Assembly: GCF_050908995.1 (NCBI RefSeq)
Contig: NC_135128.1
Location: 10,507,114-10,571,113 of the forward strand
Direction: 5' to 3'
DNA length: 64,000 nt
Source of the DNA: Andrena cerasifolii
Lineage: Eukaryota > Arthropoda > Insecta > Hymenoptera > Andrenidae
Position numbers and translations under genes: made by a program. Position 1 is the first letter of the stretch. Each line of letters starts with the position of its first letter. Positions 52,719 to 64,000 of the stretch are shown here, one piece after another. The notes under the pieces are model-generated. The model was not told the DNA's origin. It ran no database searches and was given only the letters and a program-made list of their open reading frames with translations.

Positions 52719-53496
52719 AACTCAGCATTAATAGACCAGAAATTTCTGTTTTCACTTAATATATTTTAAATCGTTGAAAATACAGCATTGAGTCGAGAGG
52801 GAGGAAGAACAAGGTGACTGATTATCCCGTTCAACTCATCGGAAAGCACTTGCGCGAATTAAAAAGCGGTACCGTCGATGTGGAAGCAAGCACGCGCGAT
52901 GGCCTCTCGGACCGCAACGGTCGATACGATATAAATTTAATTACCGGACCCGTTCAGCTCCAGGGAGCAGACCCCGGAGGCCCGACGGAGCCAAACAATC
53001 ACTTTACGTGAAAGTATGAAAATAATTCCAGGACGGAGGAAGCTGGCTGCAGTAGGCGGGATTGTCGGACGTGCGCAGGCTCTACTTACCTGCGGCGATC
53101 GCTGGCCACGTCGATCGTAGGTGCACGATGGGGATCGTCGATCCTCTCGCGAGGCTCAGGTGTCTCTTTCACCTGCTCCAAATTCCAGCGGCGCAATTTC
53201 ACGGCGATCCACCGGCACTGTGCCGCCCGTGCCCGCCATTAGATCGTTACGTGTCGCTGGTATTCGGATTATTACATTAATTACAGCGATCTCGCCGCGC
53301 CGAGTCAAGGATAACGACGTTTCCGTGAGCTCTGCTCGCGAGCGGCCCGAGCACGGGGCACGTCGTTGTCAGCGCCGGAGGAAATCATAGGTCTAATCAC
53401 ACTTGAGGGAAGTTTACGAGCTCCGGCACCGTGCATGTGGTGTGTTCGAGTTACAGCGCGTGCTGAGATCTATGCGAAGTATACACACTCGGGCAC
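52719..53496. other. Gene-free stretch
   Basis: No supportable gene. The DNA changes from AT-rich to CpG-rich at about 52840; frames open at 53060-53390 on the plus strand are short and Arg-rich. Confidence 0.4.
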
Positions 53497-53743
53497 CAGT
53501 GGCGGACTTAAGAAGAAGGCCCGGGATGTTCTCCCCACGCTAGGAAAATGAAAGGGTAGTTTACTAAAACCGGGCAATACCTAGTACGATAAAATGGCCC
53601 TGGGAGGCCTGTACGATAAAAATGTAGTGTTTTGATACCTATACGTAATCATAATTTTTTTTGGTAGATGAGGCCCTGGGAGGCCTTCTGAGCAGGGCCC
53701 AGGTGGCAACTGCTCATCAGCCGACCTGTTAAATCCGCCACTG
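53497..53743. mobile_element. MITE with CAGTGGCGGA ends (247 bp)
   Basis: The left end CAGTGGCGGACTTAA (53497) and right end TTAAATCCGCCACTG (to 53743) are inverted repeats with one mismatch over 15 bp apart from a one-base offset. CGGGCAC precedes the element and CGGGCAG follows it, consistent with a short target duplication of 6-8 bp with one change, as for hAT-like elements. Internal phrases GCCCTGGGAGGCCT and GGGCCCAGGTGGCAA match the diverged copy at 25503. GGCCCTGGGAGGCCT occurs twice inside this copy (about 53597 and 53672). No coding frame. Confidence 0.75.
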
Positions 53744-55567
53744 CGGGCAGCTGTAATTATCGATATTAGGAATCCTCGGATTTATTGGAACCTTCTTGCT
53801 GCAGTGGGGAGAATACAGTCAGTACAGCTTTATTCATTAAATTACTGAATATCTAGTAGCGCGAGAGGAATAAGATTGAGCAGCGAAGTACGAAGCTCAG
53901 GTTAGTAATAAATCTAAGATAGATGAAGAGGCAGCAACACACCACAGAGTCAAATGAAAATATCCTGGAAGAACGCGCGATCTTCCAATTCTGTCCGCAA
54001 TTATATTCACGCCGGCGCACGGATATCGTCAGCTCATTAAGGGTCCCCCAGCCGATATCCCGTAATGATTTACTGTCCAAGATGGCGCGCGTATTTCACG
54101 CGGTGAATTGATAATCCTCGCGCGAGTCGAAGATTACCGGTATCCGCCGGCATACTAATTAATTGCGGTTCGATCATTAAACCCCGCACTTAATTTCCCT
54201 CGCGGCACCTCCGCTTCCAGGGCGTTTCGAGATAAACACCCACGATCGCGGAACATATTCCGGGGTGAAAAAGACGGCCGGTCGCGAGTATTCCACGCAT
54301 CTTTCACCCGCCCCTCCCCCAGCCCCGCGCGCGGACTCGGTCGCGTTGAATCTGAATTTACAGGCAGATACACGCGCGCAGCCTCTTCCTGGATTTCCCT
54401 GGTAAGGGCCGCGGTCGTACGAGGATTCTCCAGTTCGCGCTATCTCATTGGTTAATTGCGACTGTCAACCGGGCCCCGTGATTTACGGGGCCGCGAGCAA
54501 CGATATCGTTCCGTCCCTCTCCGACCGCGGGCATCCTAGATTATCGATTCTTTCAGTAGAACCAGTTAGTTAACACGGCCACGTACGCGCGACGCTGGTC
54601 CAGCGCCAGTTATTCGAGGAACGCAACGAATGTGTAATAATGATTTATGCCCGGTGCTTTAGCGAATTCACGCGATTAGAGCGCCTCCTCCGTTCGTCTT
54701 CTCGCCGTGCTGTCTTGTACCTTTTTGTCCCCTCTGTGAATTATAAGGGCAATTTGCCCTACTCTCGCAGAATTAAACCTTTTATTCCGCGGTGCAAGCA
54801 AACAGGTTAATTAACTTATTCCGATGTCAGGGTGAAAGGAACCTCCTCCGAGCTCCACCCACGTCGCCAGCAGAATTCCTAATTCACCGTTAAGCGACGC
54901 GGCCAACGCCGATGGGCGATTTTATTACGACAACGCGAAACATTTGTTCGAGGTACAGGCCGCACGAAGGGACACTCGATTCGTTGAACGGCCTCATTAT
55001 GTTGCCGTCTATGCACCCCGATGGGATTACTATGCAAGAACACAGGCGCTCTTTGATACTCCAAAGTCCCTGGCCGGTATCGCCCGGCCCGGAATATGCC
55101 CCTCGAATGGACCCATTTCACTCGACGGGGGTTCACCGGTAATACGCGATCATCTTAACGGACGTACGAGCCGCGGACGCGTACGATCGCCACGAGATAT
55201 TACGTCCGTTACACGCTACTCCTTGCCCCGAGACGGGCGGGTTCCGCTGGCTCGGGCGTCTCCGGATAATGTAATAAAACGCGTGGTTACGCAACCGGCT
55301 AATAATACACGGCGCGCACCGATAATGCGCTGGCTGCCTAAGAAGAAAAACGCGGGTAAACACGGGCGAGAAGCAAGAGTAATGGCCCCCGTCAACCCCC
55401 TAATTATTTGGACGGTTTTTATCAGCGTGTATTAACGGGAAACGCGCGATTAAACGGGACGTAATTGGGGCGTCTATGATTGCCGCGTACGCGGCGCGCG
55501 GGCAGAACAGAATTTGCACGTTTCAATGGGGGACACTTAAACCGCGGGTGGGCCCATGTTTCTCATT
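53744..55567. other. Gene-free, CpG-rich blocks
   Basis: No gene supported. About 54120-54560 and 54880-55480 are CpG-rich with TAAT- and TTAAT-type motifs. Long frames at about 54944-55435 overlap frames on the other strand and have no recognisable domain. Possibly regulatory. Confidence 0.4.
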
Positions 55568-55696
55568 GTCCGCATGTCGTTCGTAAGAGGCAGAATAATG
55601 GGCGCTATCTGCGGCAGCAGTACACCGGCGTTGTAGCATAATAAAAAAATATAAGGTCGCGGGCCAGATACCACACACTGAGCGTCCTCCCTTTTT
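55568..55696 (+). repeat. Duplicated non-coding module, copy 1
   Basis: About 129 bp that recur in diverged form at 56491-56630. Shared blocks in the same order: GTCC near the start, AGAATAATGG, CTATCTGC followed by GGCAGC and AGT, an A-run with AATATAAGG, then GATACC, CAC and CTGAG, and finally a C-plus-T-run end (CCTTTTTC here). Spacing between blocks is kept to within a few bases. I see no coding frame common to both copies. The strand is arbitrary. Confidence 0.6.
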
Positions 55697-56490
55697 CGCC
55701 TCTTTTGCCCGATGCCCCTCTCCCTCCGCCCCGCTTTTTTTGTGCCCCCCCCCGAAGCAGGGGCCGACGTGCAGCCGAAAGAACGTATTACCGGATACCG
55801 ATCGAAGTAAGATATTGCGGGACAATCGCGGATTGCTTCTTTCATTCGCCCTGCAACCCCCTTCTCCTCCAACCGGGCAATATTTCTCTCGAAATAAAAT
55901 TTAATAAAGGACCAGATCTGGCCGAACGATCTCTCCGCGTCGCGAATTCTTTTGCCCTCCTCCCAGGCTTGCTTTCTTGCTCCCCGCTGGAGGCTTCGGA
56001 CGACCCTTTTTTTGGCGATTCGCGAAGACCATTTCACTCGTAAGTGAGTTTCTGTATCAATTTCTGCCGAATACCCAACGAGGAACCTATCAAACCCGCC
56101 CACGCAGATTTTAATTAGACGAAAACATATTTTCTGAATTTTTTAAGAACTGAGCTGGGGGTTGGATTCGTCTTTAAAAAAATTTGTCCTGTGTCTAATA
56201 GTTTTCGAGATATTCATAGAATATATTTTCAACCTCCAACTTTAGGGGCTCTTTTCACCCCTTCAACATAGCCAATTTCTGGTATCCAAAAATACGTGTC
56301 GAGTATTTTTCACTATTCTTCGATATTTTCGCTAGAATATTTTTGCCAATATTTCCAGTGGCAATGGTCTCCGGATGCAGGCCCATCACCTGATCCCTCC
56401 GTGCACGTAACATCATTTTCTCGATTGCGCGATGGTCCTGCAGCCAGCAATCGTATCAGAAGGCGGCAGTTTCACCATGACCGACACGTA
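55697..56490. other. Spacer between module copies
   Basis: No gene supported. The 188-codon minus-strand frame (about 55537-56103) crosses module copy 1 and the spacer, and has no recognisable domain. A 9-C run lies at 55745-55753. About 56100-56300 (TTTTCGAGATATTCATAG and CTTTAGGGGCTCTTTTCACC) has the flavour of a decayed insect DNA transposon, but no termini are seen. Confidence 0.35.
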
Positions 56491-56630
56491 GTCCACGCGC
56501 CGTGTCGTAACAGATAGAGAATAATGGTCCCTATCTGCCGGCAGCGAGTGTACTTTAATATGACGAGAAAATATAAGGCTGCCAGCCTCGATATGATACC
56601 GCACGCTGAGTAACACTGCACACTTTTTTT
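56491..56630 (+). repeat. Duplicated non-coding module, copy 2
   Basis: About 140 bp matching copy 1 at 55568-55696 block by block: GTCC, AGAATAATGG, CTATCTGCCGGCAGCGAGT, AAAATATAAGG, GATACCGCACGCTGAG, then CAC and a run of eight T. It is a direct repeat about 925-935 bp from copy 1. This copy contains GGCAGC and GCTGCC, which can pair around the ATATAAGG part; that pairing is not clearly kept in copy 1. Confidence 0.6.
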
Positions 56631-59600
56631 TCATCGTTCACGGTGCACGCCTCGCTCCTGTACGTCCGCGGTACGTACTGTCGGCGGGCAAAAGTCCCTG
56701 ATTACCCTCTTTGTAGTCCGGGCGAAATTAACGGAGAGATAAGCCCCGGCTTTATTTATCTTTATTGTATCACTATTTTACTTTCACACTTCGGTGGCGA
56801 ACCGAGCGGCCAGTGGAAACCGATTAACCCAGATACCCACATAGGAAAACACTCGCTAGCTCGATTTTTCTCGCAGCACAGTTTCCTTCCCGTACCCTCG
56901 CCTCGTTACTCATCTCGCTGTTGTTAATCGTTAGTTACACATTCAGCATCATAAAATTAAGTGAATGAACTCTGGGCACGCAGCGGTGCACTCAGAATTT
57001 AATTTCTGGAGGGGACCGAGTTGAAGGGATAAAAATATTTTTAATGCAAGTTGAATAAAATTCAGTAAGTGATTATAAAAATTTATTTAAAGATTAAAAT
57101 CCAGTTTTCTTTTCTTTTTACAAAGCTCTTGAATTACTTCGGTCATGGTTACATTAATCTCCGATTTCCTTTTTCTTTCGAGGGTGGAGTAAAGGTAGGT
57201 AAAAATTCGCAGCGGGTAAAAGTTCGCACTATGCAGTGGGGCAAGAGTTCGAATGCGAACTTGTGCCCCAAAATAATATGACGGGTGTTTTAAATTCATT
57301 AAACTTATCTTATTTCTATTGTTTGCTAAATTAATAACGAAAACTGATTAAGCCGACTATAAAAACTAAAATTAAAATTAATTATCACGCTGATATCAGC
57401 TTTTCATTTTTTTTTAAATTAATTTTCATTCCACAATATTTTTCCAAAATCCTTTTTGATTAACATTTTGATTAAAAAATCAGTTTGAAGTAAATGAAGC
57501 AATGAAAAGAAAATCTGAATGCAAACGTGCAAATAAATAATTAGAAAAGTAAAAAAAATCGTACGCGTCACTGCAATCAGGTCATGAGATAGAAAATCCC
57601 AAGGTGTTGAAAAACAGAATAACGAGTGCTCGACTTGCAGCTGCAGGTGCACTCACCGTCACGTCACAATATATAACAACCCTCGCGTCTCAGAGGTAAC
57701 ATACACCGGATACAATAGCGACTTTCCCGCTCACGGAACTTCGAAACCGCCTTCGCCATCCTGCCTCCGGCTCGCGCCAGGTCTCGCGAGATTAGCTTCT
57801 CGATTTTTTATCAACACCTTCTCACCATATAAGCGCGGAGCCGACTGAGGTCGGTATTTCAACATGGCCTGAAAATCACGGCTAACACTTACGAGTAATC
57901 GACGCTCGCAGGAATTCCTCTGTTTCCCAGCGTTACACGGGCGACGACAAGTCGCCGGAGCCTAAAGATAGAGACATTACGTAGATTACAATAAGAAAAC
58001 GCGGTCGGTCGGATTTTTCTCGGCGGTAACAATCCACCCGGGGTACCTTTAACCGATATCTGGCACGCACTTGGTGTCGCAAGAGATGAATAATATTGAT
58101 CGTAACAAGGAGCGCGGGACCAGCGATTTCGACGCCAGGCCGCGGAGACCTTACCGCGTGGCAACGCACGATAAGTGTTTATAACTCATTACCGGTCACA
58201 TTAATCGAGAAACCTCCCCTCCCGCGAGCCGAATAAAACAGCTCGCAGCTGTGGTATTTTTTCCACACGCGATAAACACTCGAATCACGATCGTAATCGG
58301 AGATAATCGACCAGCATTGTCGTTTCTCCAGCCCGCGGAACGTTTCCAACGTTCGAGCGCCACTTGGAGGGCGTTTATCCCGGCGGGCTGGCATTTCAGC
58401 CGAGTTTTTCTATTCCCCAGCTGTGAAAAGGTCTCTCACGGCACGACCACGCGCACGTCTCGCGATTCCTGGAATATCGGGCGTCGATTAGCCGGCCGAG
58501 CCGCGGCGGGCCCCATAAATTGTCGAGCCAGCGACGCAATGCGTTTACGCAACGAGCGGCAACGCACCCGTGCGTCGGCGGTGTAACGCGAGCATTGAAA
58601 CGCCCCGCTCGACAAATCGGCCGATAATACGATTGGAGTGATAATTAATCCGATCGGGAGGCCGATCGATATCGAAAACCGCCCACGATAGGCCGCGGGG
58701 TAGAATCGTATCGCCGTGACGAAACGCCGATGAGGCGATAATTATTGTAATCGACGACGCTATCTTCGCCATCTGCAAGTTACGACGAGTATCGAGCGTT
58801 CGCGTTCCTGCTGCGGGTAGAGTGTCTATAAGTCTATTAGCCCTTGTCAAGAATCGGAGGAAGCGGAGGTACCTACTTCGATCCAACTGAAAATAGTCGA
58901 GAGAGCGAAGCATATAGGACGCCAGTGCTAAACAGCTGTACCAAAGCTTCTGAGAGGTCTAAAGAGACACTTTTATGGGCCGCGCAAGGTTCAGCGCGAA
59001 ATTCCTCGCGCCGAGCGAGCCAGCAACTCATTTCGCCTATCGGCCCCAAGCAGCGACAGCTGAACAAACGCTAAACAGCAGTGACATTTGAGCCGGGCTG
59101 CATCGAGGCAATTCCTCGCGGAGCTACTTTCTACCGGTGCGAACGTTATAATTGATTTGTCACGGGGCCCCGGCCGTCTATTGGTTAAAGTTAATCGACG
59201 ATGAAAAGACTCGCGCCGCGTTCTTCGGCCGCGCGGGCAGGCGCGCGTTATTTTTTCGAAACGGTCGCTACACGCACGGATGTGTAGGAACCGGTGCTCC
59301 GCGGACGTATTATTGGCCGTGTTTCGCAAAAGATCGATCTGCACCGTGTGTGTGGGTTAATCTGAGGAACCCGTTTCGCCAGGAGGCGATATTTTCCGCC
59401 TCCGCATGGCGCCTCCCTCTCTGTCTCCTTCTGTCTCCCTCCGGCCCTCTGGTTTTCTGCACGCACGGTGCGCCAGTGTACGCGAGCTTGCCCCCGGAGA
59501 ACCGATCGCCACGTCGTTACCGCGATTACAGAAAATTAATTAAACCCGCGGAGATAATCACCCCGCTCGTACCGGCCCGATAATCGATCAACATTCTGCG

Positions 59601-61457
59601 AATCCGCGGGTTAAGCGGTACCTACACGCTCCGCGTAACTCTCGCGTGTTATTATTTGCACGCCCGGTCTAAACGGGCGGTTTTTCGACCCGTAGCACGG
59701 TGGTCGCGAGAACAGCGCTCCAGTCGCCGTGCGAAAGTGATTATTAACGAGGAGGGTGGAGAGAAAACGGGGTCGATCGAACGCTGGTATTAACCCTCTA
59801 TTATTCAGCAATCTTCCGCGTCGCGTATCGATTACTTTGGATTTTAATCACCGATTATCAAACGCGTGTTAATCCTTAAGTTGGGCGACTGGGTGTATTT
59901 ATCATAAACTCGCTCGTACATATTACGAGACCACCTGAAAGATAAGTCGGCGCCAGATTTACACAGTGCAAATGACGAGGCGCCGGCATAAAAAATTTGA
60001 GAGTCATAGATTAAATAAGGAAAAAACTTAGTTTTCACTTTTCAGTGCATTTTTATTCTTTTGAAGTCGGTTTTATTATATTTTGTACCACAGCCGGACG
60101 TAACATATCATAGCATAGCTTACTTAGTTTCGCTTTAACACGACTGACATTAAACAGAGGTGACGTCTGGAGACAGTAGGTACTTCCAATACTGCCTCTC
60201 CTAAAGTAGACAATCCACCTGCTGCCCAGGACAGACAACATTCCACTGATTCTTTCCCTCGAGTCACAATACGTGTCGGTATTTGATTTTTAAGTTCCCA
60301 TGGTGCCGCGAGGATTAACGCGGAGCCTATATGCCCGCCTCGCGCCAGATTCCAGCGAGTGCCATTATCATTGGATTGCAAATAAGCCATTGGCCAGTAT
60401 CAGCCTGCCTCTCGATCTTAAATCCACTTAGCCTCGCGGAAATCGCGCGCGTATATACCCTAGATCGTATCGGGGTAGAATTTCTCGGCCGCGAAATCGT
60501 GCGGATTGTACCTGTCGATCATCGGCGGCGATATCTCGCCCCGTATCTGATTCAGAATTTCGTTTCGCGGCGTTGCCCCCCTTTCTGGCCCTCGAGACAG
60601 CGAATTTCCGACGATTCCCGGCGCACTTATCGCGAACGGAGCGCTCGCTATTATCCGCGATCGTCGATCGCTCGCACGCACCGTTACGCGCGCTTTTCAC
60701 GCTGCATAAAGGCGATCGCTGCACGCGCGCGTACCTAACGAACGGCTCGAACGCTCGCCAATGATAAAAGTAAATCCACGATCTAGATTGCGAGCACAAT
60801 GGGGACCTCCGGGCGTCTTTCCACGCCGTACGCGTTCGAGCGTGCGCCCCGCGACGGCTCGTATTGTGCCAGCCGCGAGGGAACGAGCTGGGGACGAGCG
60901 AGAGTAAATAAAACGGCTGGAAAACTCGCTGGGTACGTTTCTCAAGGATCTTGAAGCTTCGTACCGCGAGATTTTCACGTTTGAACGACTGAAATTGCTT
61001 TTCCCACAAGCATTGCAGCGCTAAGGACTGGAGAGCCCGGAGACTTCAATGCCTCGGGGACCTGCACAGGCGGTGTCCCGTGTTTCGTTTTAACGCGTTT
61101 GGGGTAGGCGTTTGCAATCAAATAACGGGAAGTTTGTGGTAGTAAGAAGACAATATATTTTCCTTTCGTCTCTCCAAAGACAGTGCATTTTAAAAAACAT
61201 ACATAAATTCAGATTTGGGTGAGAATTGCCAATATCGTACCGTTTGCCTAAATCGTAGATACCTTTTACATGCTTATGTCACAAAAAGATTAGTAACAAA
61301 TTAATTTATTATGAGTAAAGGCTCGAGCATCTAATAGTAAGTGCTTAAAACATCAAGCTACAATATCCAATATTAACTTGCGTTTGAATTAGTACCAAAT
61401 ACGAAATATAACGTAACATATCTCAAGCAGTACTATACAGGCAACCCTCCCCTACTC
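56631..61457. other. Gene-free stretch, AT-rich then CpG-rich
   Basis: No gene supported. About 56980-57560 is AT-rich; CpG-rich blocks follow at about 58190-58760, 59150-59590 and 60430-60760. Minus-strand frames such as about 60428-61009 (193 codons) are Arg/Ser-rich and overlap plus-strand frames. Confidence 0.4.
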
Positions 61458-61831
61458 ACAAGGGAAGATCCCCAACCCAAAGATTCAAAAAATTCTGAAA
61501 CTTTGTAAATATGTAGGAGATTTCCTGCTGATTACAACGCAATTTTTGTTTGCTGCCCAAATTCACTCTAAGGAAGTGTAATTGACCCCTGAAAATCCGG
61601 TCATTTTCCGATTTTGTGTTGTAACTCGTGAACCGTAAAATAATCTTATTTTTCCAAATGATAGATCTAATTAAAACAAGTAACTTTTGTCTTGAAACTT
61701 ATTTCTCTCTCTTACAGTTCGCGAGTTATAACACAAAATCGAAAAATAGCCGAATTCTCAGGAGTTAATTCCCTACATATTCACTCAGCTTCATAATTTT
61801 TTGAATTTCCGGGTTCGCAATTTTCCCTTGT
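61458..61831. mobile_element. MITE with ACAAGGGAA ends (~374 bp)
   Basis: The left arm starts ACAAGGGAAGATCCCCAACC (61458). The complement of the right end reads ACAAGGGAAAATTGCGAACC (from 61831). Both continue with the ATTCAAAAAATT phrase and reach a shared ATATGTAGG about 60 bp in. A second complementary pair lies inside (CGATTTTGTGTTGTAACTCG with CGAGTTATAACACAAAATCG), so the element is a foldback. I see no convincing target duplication, so the superfamily is open. No coding frame. Confidence 0.75.
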
Positions 61832-64000
61832 CAGACACAAGCAAAAGACTTTGCAAAACCACGCATATCTATCTTCCAATTGAAAGAATATCATACAAGA
61901 GTATCACTGACGAACTTATCTTACGTACCCGCCTCCCCCTACCAACAGAATCGATAACCGTGCGACCGCACGCGGCATCATTATCACGGCGGTCTGATCG
62001 CGAGTCCAATTGAATCGTGGCTGGCGATGACAGGACGGGTGCACGTGTTCCGTCCTGGAGGGCCGACGAGGACGCTTTTCAAGTTTCGACATAAATCCAG
62101 GACGGCGTTATCGCGGTCGCGAATCGACGGGCGCGAGCTTGTCTAGCCCCGATCCTCCGTTATCGCCGCGTCGTATCTAGTTGCATCCGTCCGCGAGATC
62201 GTTACCGCGCGGCGCGGTTTTTCCGCCACTAGCCGACGACTGTCGTCGATCCCCGTGCCCCGGTTGAAGTACCGGCGTGTTTACTTCCTACGTGCGCGTA
62301 CCCGGCCGGCTTTTTTCCATCGCGGGCCACAACAGGATCGTGTACAGGCCGCTCGTGCGGAACGACGGGCGAGACACCGCCGGGGAACACAGGATTACGA
62401 ACGTAGGAGTACCGAACAACGCTCACGGATCGCCGTTGCCGCTGCCACGGAATTAGAAACCCGCGGCGATCGCTCGGCACACCGTGCGGAATCGATCATG
62501 TATTGATATCTCGTTATCCGTGCAGCCGCCGATCACTCGAGCGCTCTTTTTGCGCGGCCATGGGACCAGTGGATCTCACGGCGGCGACTGGGAGGATTCC
62601 ACGCGATTCTCACAAGCCATTGTCTCCCTTCACGGTCCTCTTCAACCTCACTGTGCATTCGTGCGACTTGCCAGCATTATCCCGTGGCTTAAGGTGACAG
62701 GGTTATTTTTCATTCGCGCTGCGTCATTGAATGGCACGTGCAGGATTATGTAACGAAGAGTGGAAATGGTAAACGACGTGCCGAAGAAATTAAAAATAAT
62801 TTTTTTAGTGGAAAGGGATGCGAATTCCATGCGAATTCAATTTATTTTAACTACTGGCGCTATCGCGAGATAGAGCTACAATCGCAAGTGTCACCTTCGT
62901 TGTAGTGAAAAACGATAAAAGTGGCAGTAATCTTCGCGGCCGCAATCTCTTTGTTTTGCTCTAAATCGGTAAAGATATCCGCTGAAAGTCCATAGCGATA
63001 AACGATCAAGTTGATACGAACGAGTCATAAATGATGTGACTGACAAAATGAATAAACACGCGTCTTTTGTTTCTGCTGAAAATTTCAACCACTGCCACTT
63101 AATCGTTTCCCATTTCAACTCCTCATAGTTTACTGAGAAGCCTGTATAGATTTTCTATGAATGCTGCGAATCGCGGAGAATATGATCCAATGGATATCCC
63201 TCAAAGATTGTAGACGCAACAGCGTCCGCCTTTTCCAGTGCTCGCTGTCCAGCGATTACCCTCTGACCCTTTAATTATTGCGTGGGAGGTATAGTATTAT
63301 CGGACGGATCGTTGATACGCTTGAACGAAGTTCACCGGTGCTTTCGACCCCGAAACGATCCGCGATCGATCTTTTCCCTCTCGATGGAGCGACGATTGTT
63401 TTCCTTTCGCAGAGAACTCCCGGAGATCGCCGGCCGTGGAATCGGGTTAAACAAACGTTGCCCGGGATGTAATGGCGACCTAATGACTTGATAAGCACTC
63501 TGCGCGAGCAGGCTGCAATAATCGAGTCGCGATAGAGCGTGGCGATCCCCCGGGAACGAAAGAGCGAGTTATCCGAAGCGAGAGAGGCAGCCGATGCTGT
63601 TACGAAGCTAGCTGGAAGAGGCACACCACGCCCTGCCTGGAAATGAGATTGCTCCTGCTACCAATTACCGATCTCGACAATTAGTTTCCTGGTGTCGATT
63701 GCGAGAGCTGCTGATAGCGATAGAGTCGTCGAAGGAAGGCGAGCTCCAGGATGCCTATCAGGTGCGGGCTTTGGAACTCCTTTATAACTCTTTAGCTATC
63801 CTCGAGGCCAACTGGAATTGGCAGTGGATTCGTGAAACTCAGTGGTTAGTGGAGAAAGAAAACGAACGGTACCAGACCTGCCAAAATCCCTGGCCAGGTA
63901 CTGAATCGACCAAGCACCACTTGCCCGAGCGTCGTCGACGCCTCTGTGTAATTATCTAATTCAATAAACACCGTAGCAGTGACAGCGTTACCTCCGCGCG
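61832..64000. other. Gene-free stretch
   Basis: No gene supported with confidence. CpG-rich DNA at about 62040-62560. At the right edge, a plus-strand frame at about 63699-63959 is less Arg-rich than other chance frames and has a Trp-rich part (NWNWQWIRETQW), but it has no ATG and no clear splice signals. Confidence 0.35.

Noticed and set aside
55537..56103. 188-codon minus-strand open frame
   Set aside because: Crosses the duplicated module, but the second module copy does not keep the frame, so there is no coding constraint.
60428..61009. 193-codon minus-strand open frame
   Set aside because: Arg/Ser-rich and mirrored by plus-strand frames; no domain or splice context.
1..64000. CRISPR array, operons, insertion sequences or other prokaryotic systems
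   Set aside because: No regular direct repeats with unique spacers, no runs of codirectional long genes with ribosome-binding sites, and composition and repeats point to an insect nuclear genome.

Overview
No protein-coding gene, tRNA or rRNA in this 64 kb can be called with confidence. The sequence looks like eukaryotic non-coding DNA (intergenic, or inside very large introns) from an insect, most likely a hymenopteran (ant, bee or wasp). Four observations suggest this: strong base-composition heterogeneity, with CpG-rich blocks alternating with A+T-rich patches and no sign of CpG depletion; many short non-autonomous DNA transposons of types common in insects (hAT-like, TTAA-flanked, TA-flanked); simple-sequence repeats of AAT, GA, CG and TG; and no prokaryotic gene structure. 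The organism assignment is inference from composition and repeat style, not from a recognised gene. Open reading frames are numerous but mostly Arg/Ser-rich, overlap in several frames on both strands, and sit in GC-rich blocks, as expected by chance.

Layout. 1-6 kb: unannotated sequence with a GAA-rich patch, an (AAT)n microsatellite at 3.76 kb and an AT-rich patch at 4.9 kb. 6.0-6.3 kb: TA-flanked, Tc1/mariner-like miniature element. 6.3-22.7 kb: no gene seen; contains a degenerate ~31-bp minisatellite (9.7 kb), a ~75-bp tandem duplication (16.9 kb), several CpG-rich blocks and dinucleotide runs. 22.7-23.3 kb: TTAA-type foldback element. 25.5-26.2 kb: two more miniature elements. 26.86 kb: possible first coding exon (signal peptide, splice donor, upstream TATA box). 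28.3, 30.1 and 40.3 kb: hAT-like elements. 43.5-44.2 kb: a very well preserved foldback element with exact TTAA flanks. 45.6-46.7 kb: an old AT-rich inverted-repeat element followed by a LINE-like 3' end with a TAA tail. 52.5 kb: AT-rich block with a weak minus-strand 3'-exon or decayed-ORF candidate and a polyadenylation signal. 53.5 kb: a second copy of the element family seen at 25.5 kb. 55.57 and 56.49 kb: two diverged copies of a ~130-bp non-coding module. 61.5 kb: another miniature inverted-repeat element.

The long gene-free, CpG-rich stretches contain many TAAT, ATAAA and ACAATGG-like motifs and could be cis-regulatory DNA of a neighbouring developmental gene, but this needs cross-species alignment. 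The strongest results are the transposon termini, which can be read directly. The most interesting unexplained items are the duplicated 55.57/56.49 kb module, the putative secreted-protein first exon at 26.86 kb, and the 52.5 kb coding remnant. No clear novel system was found.
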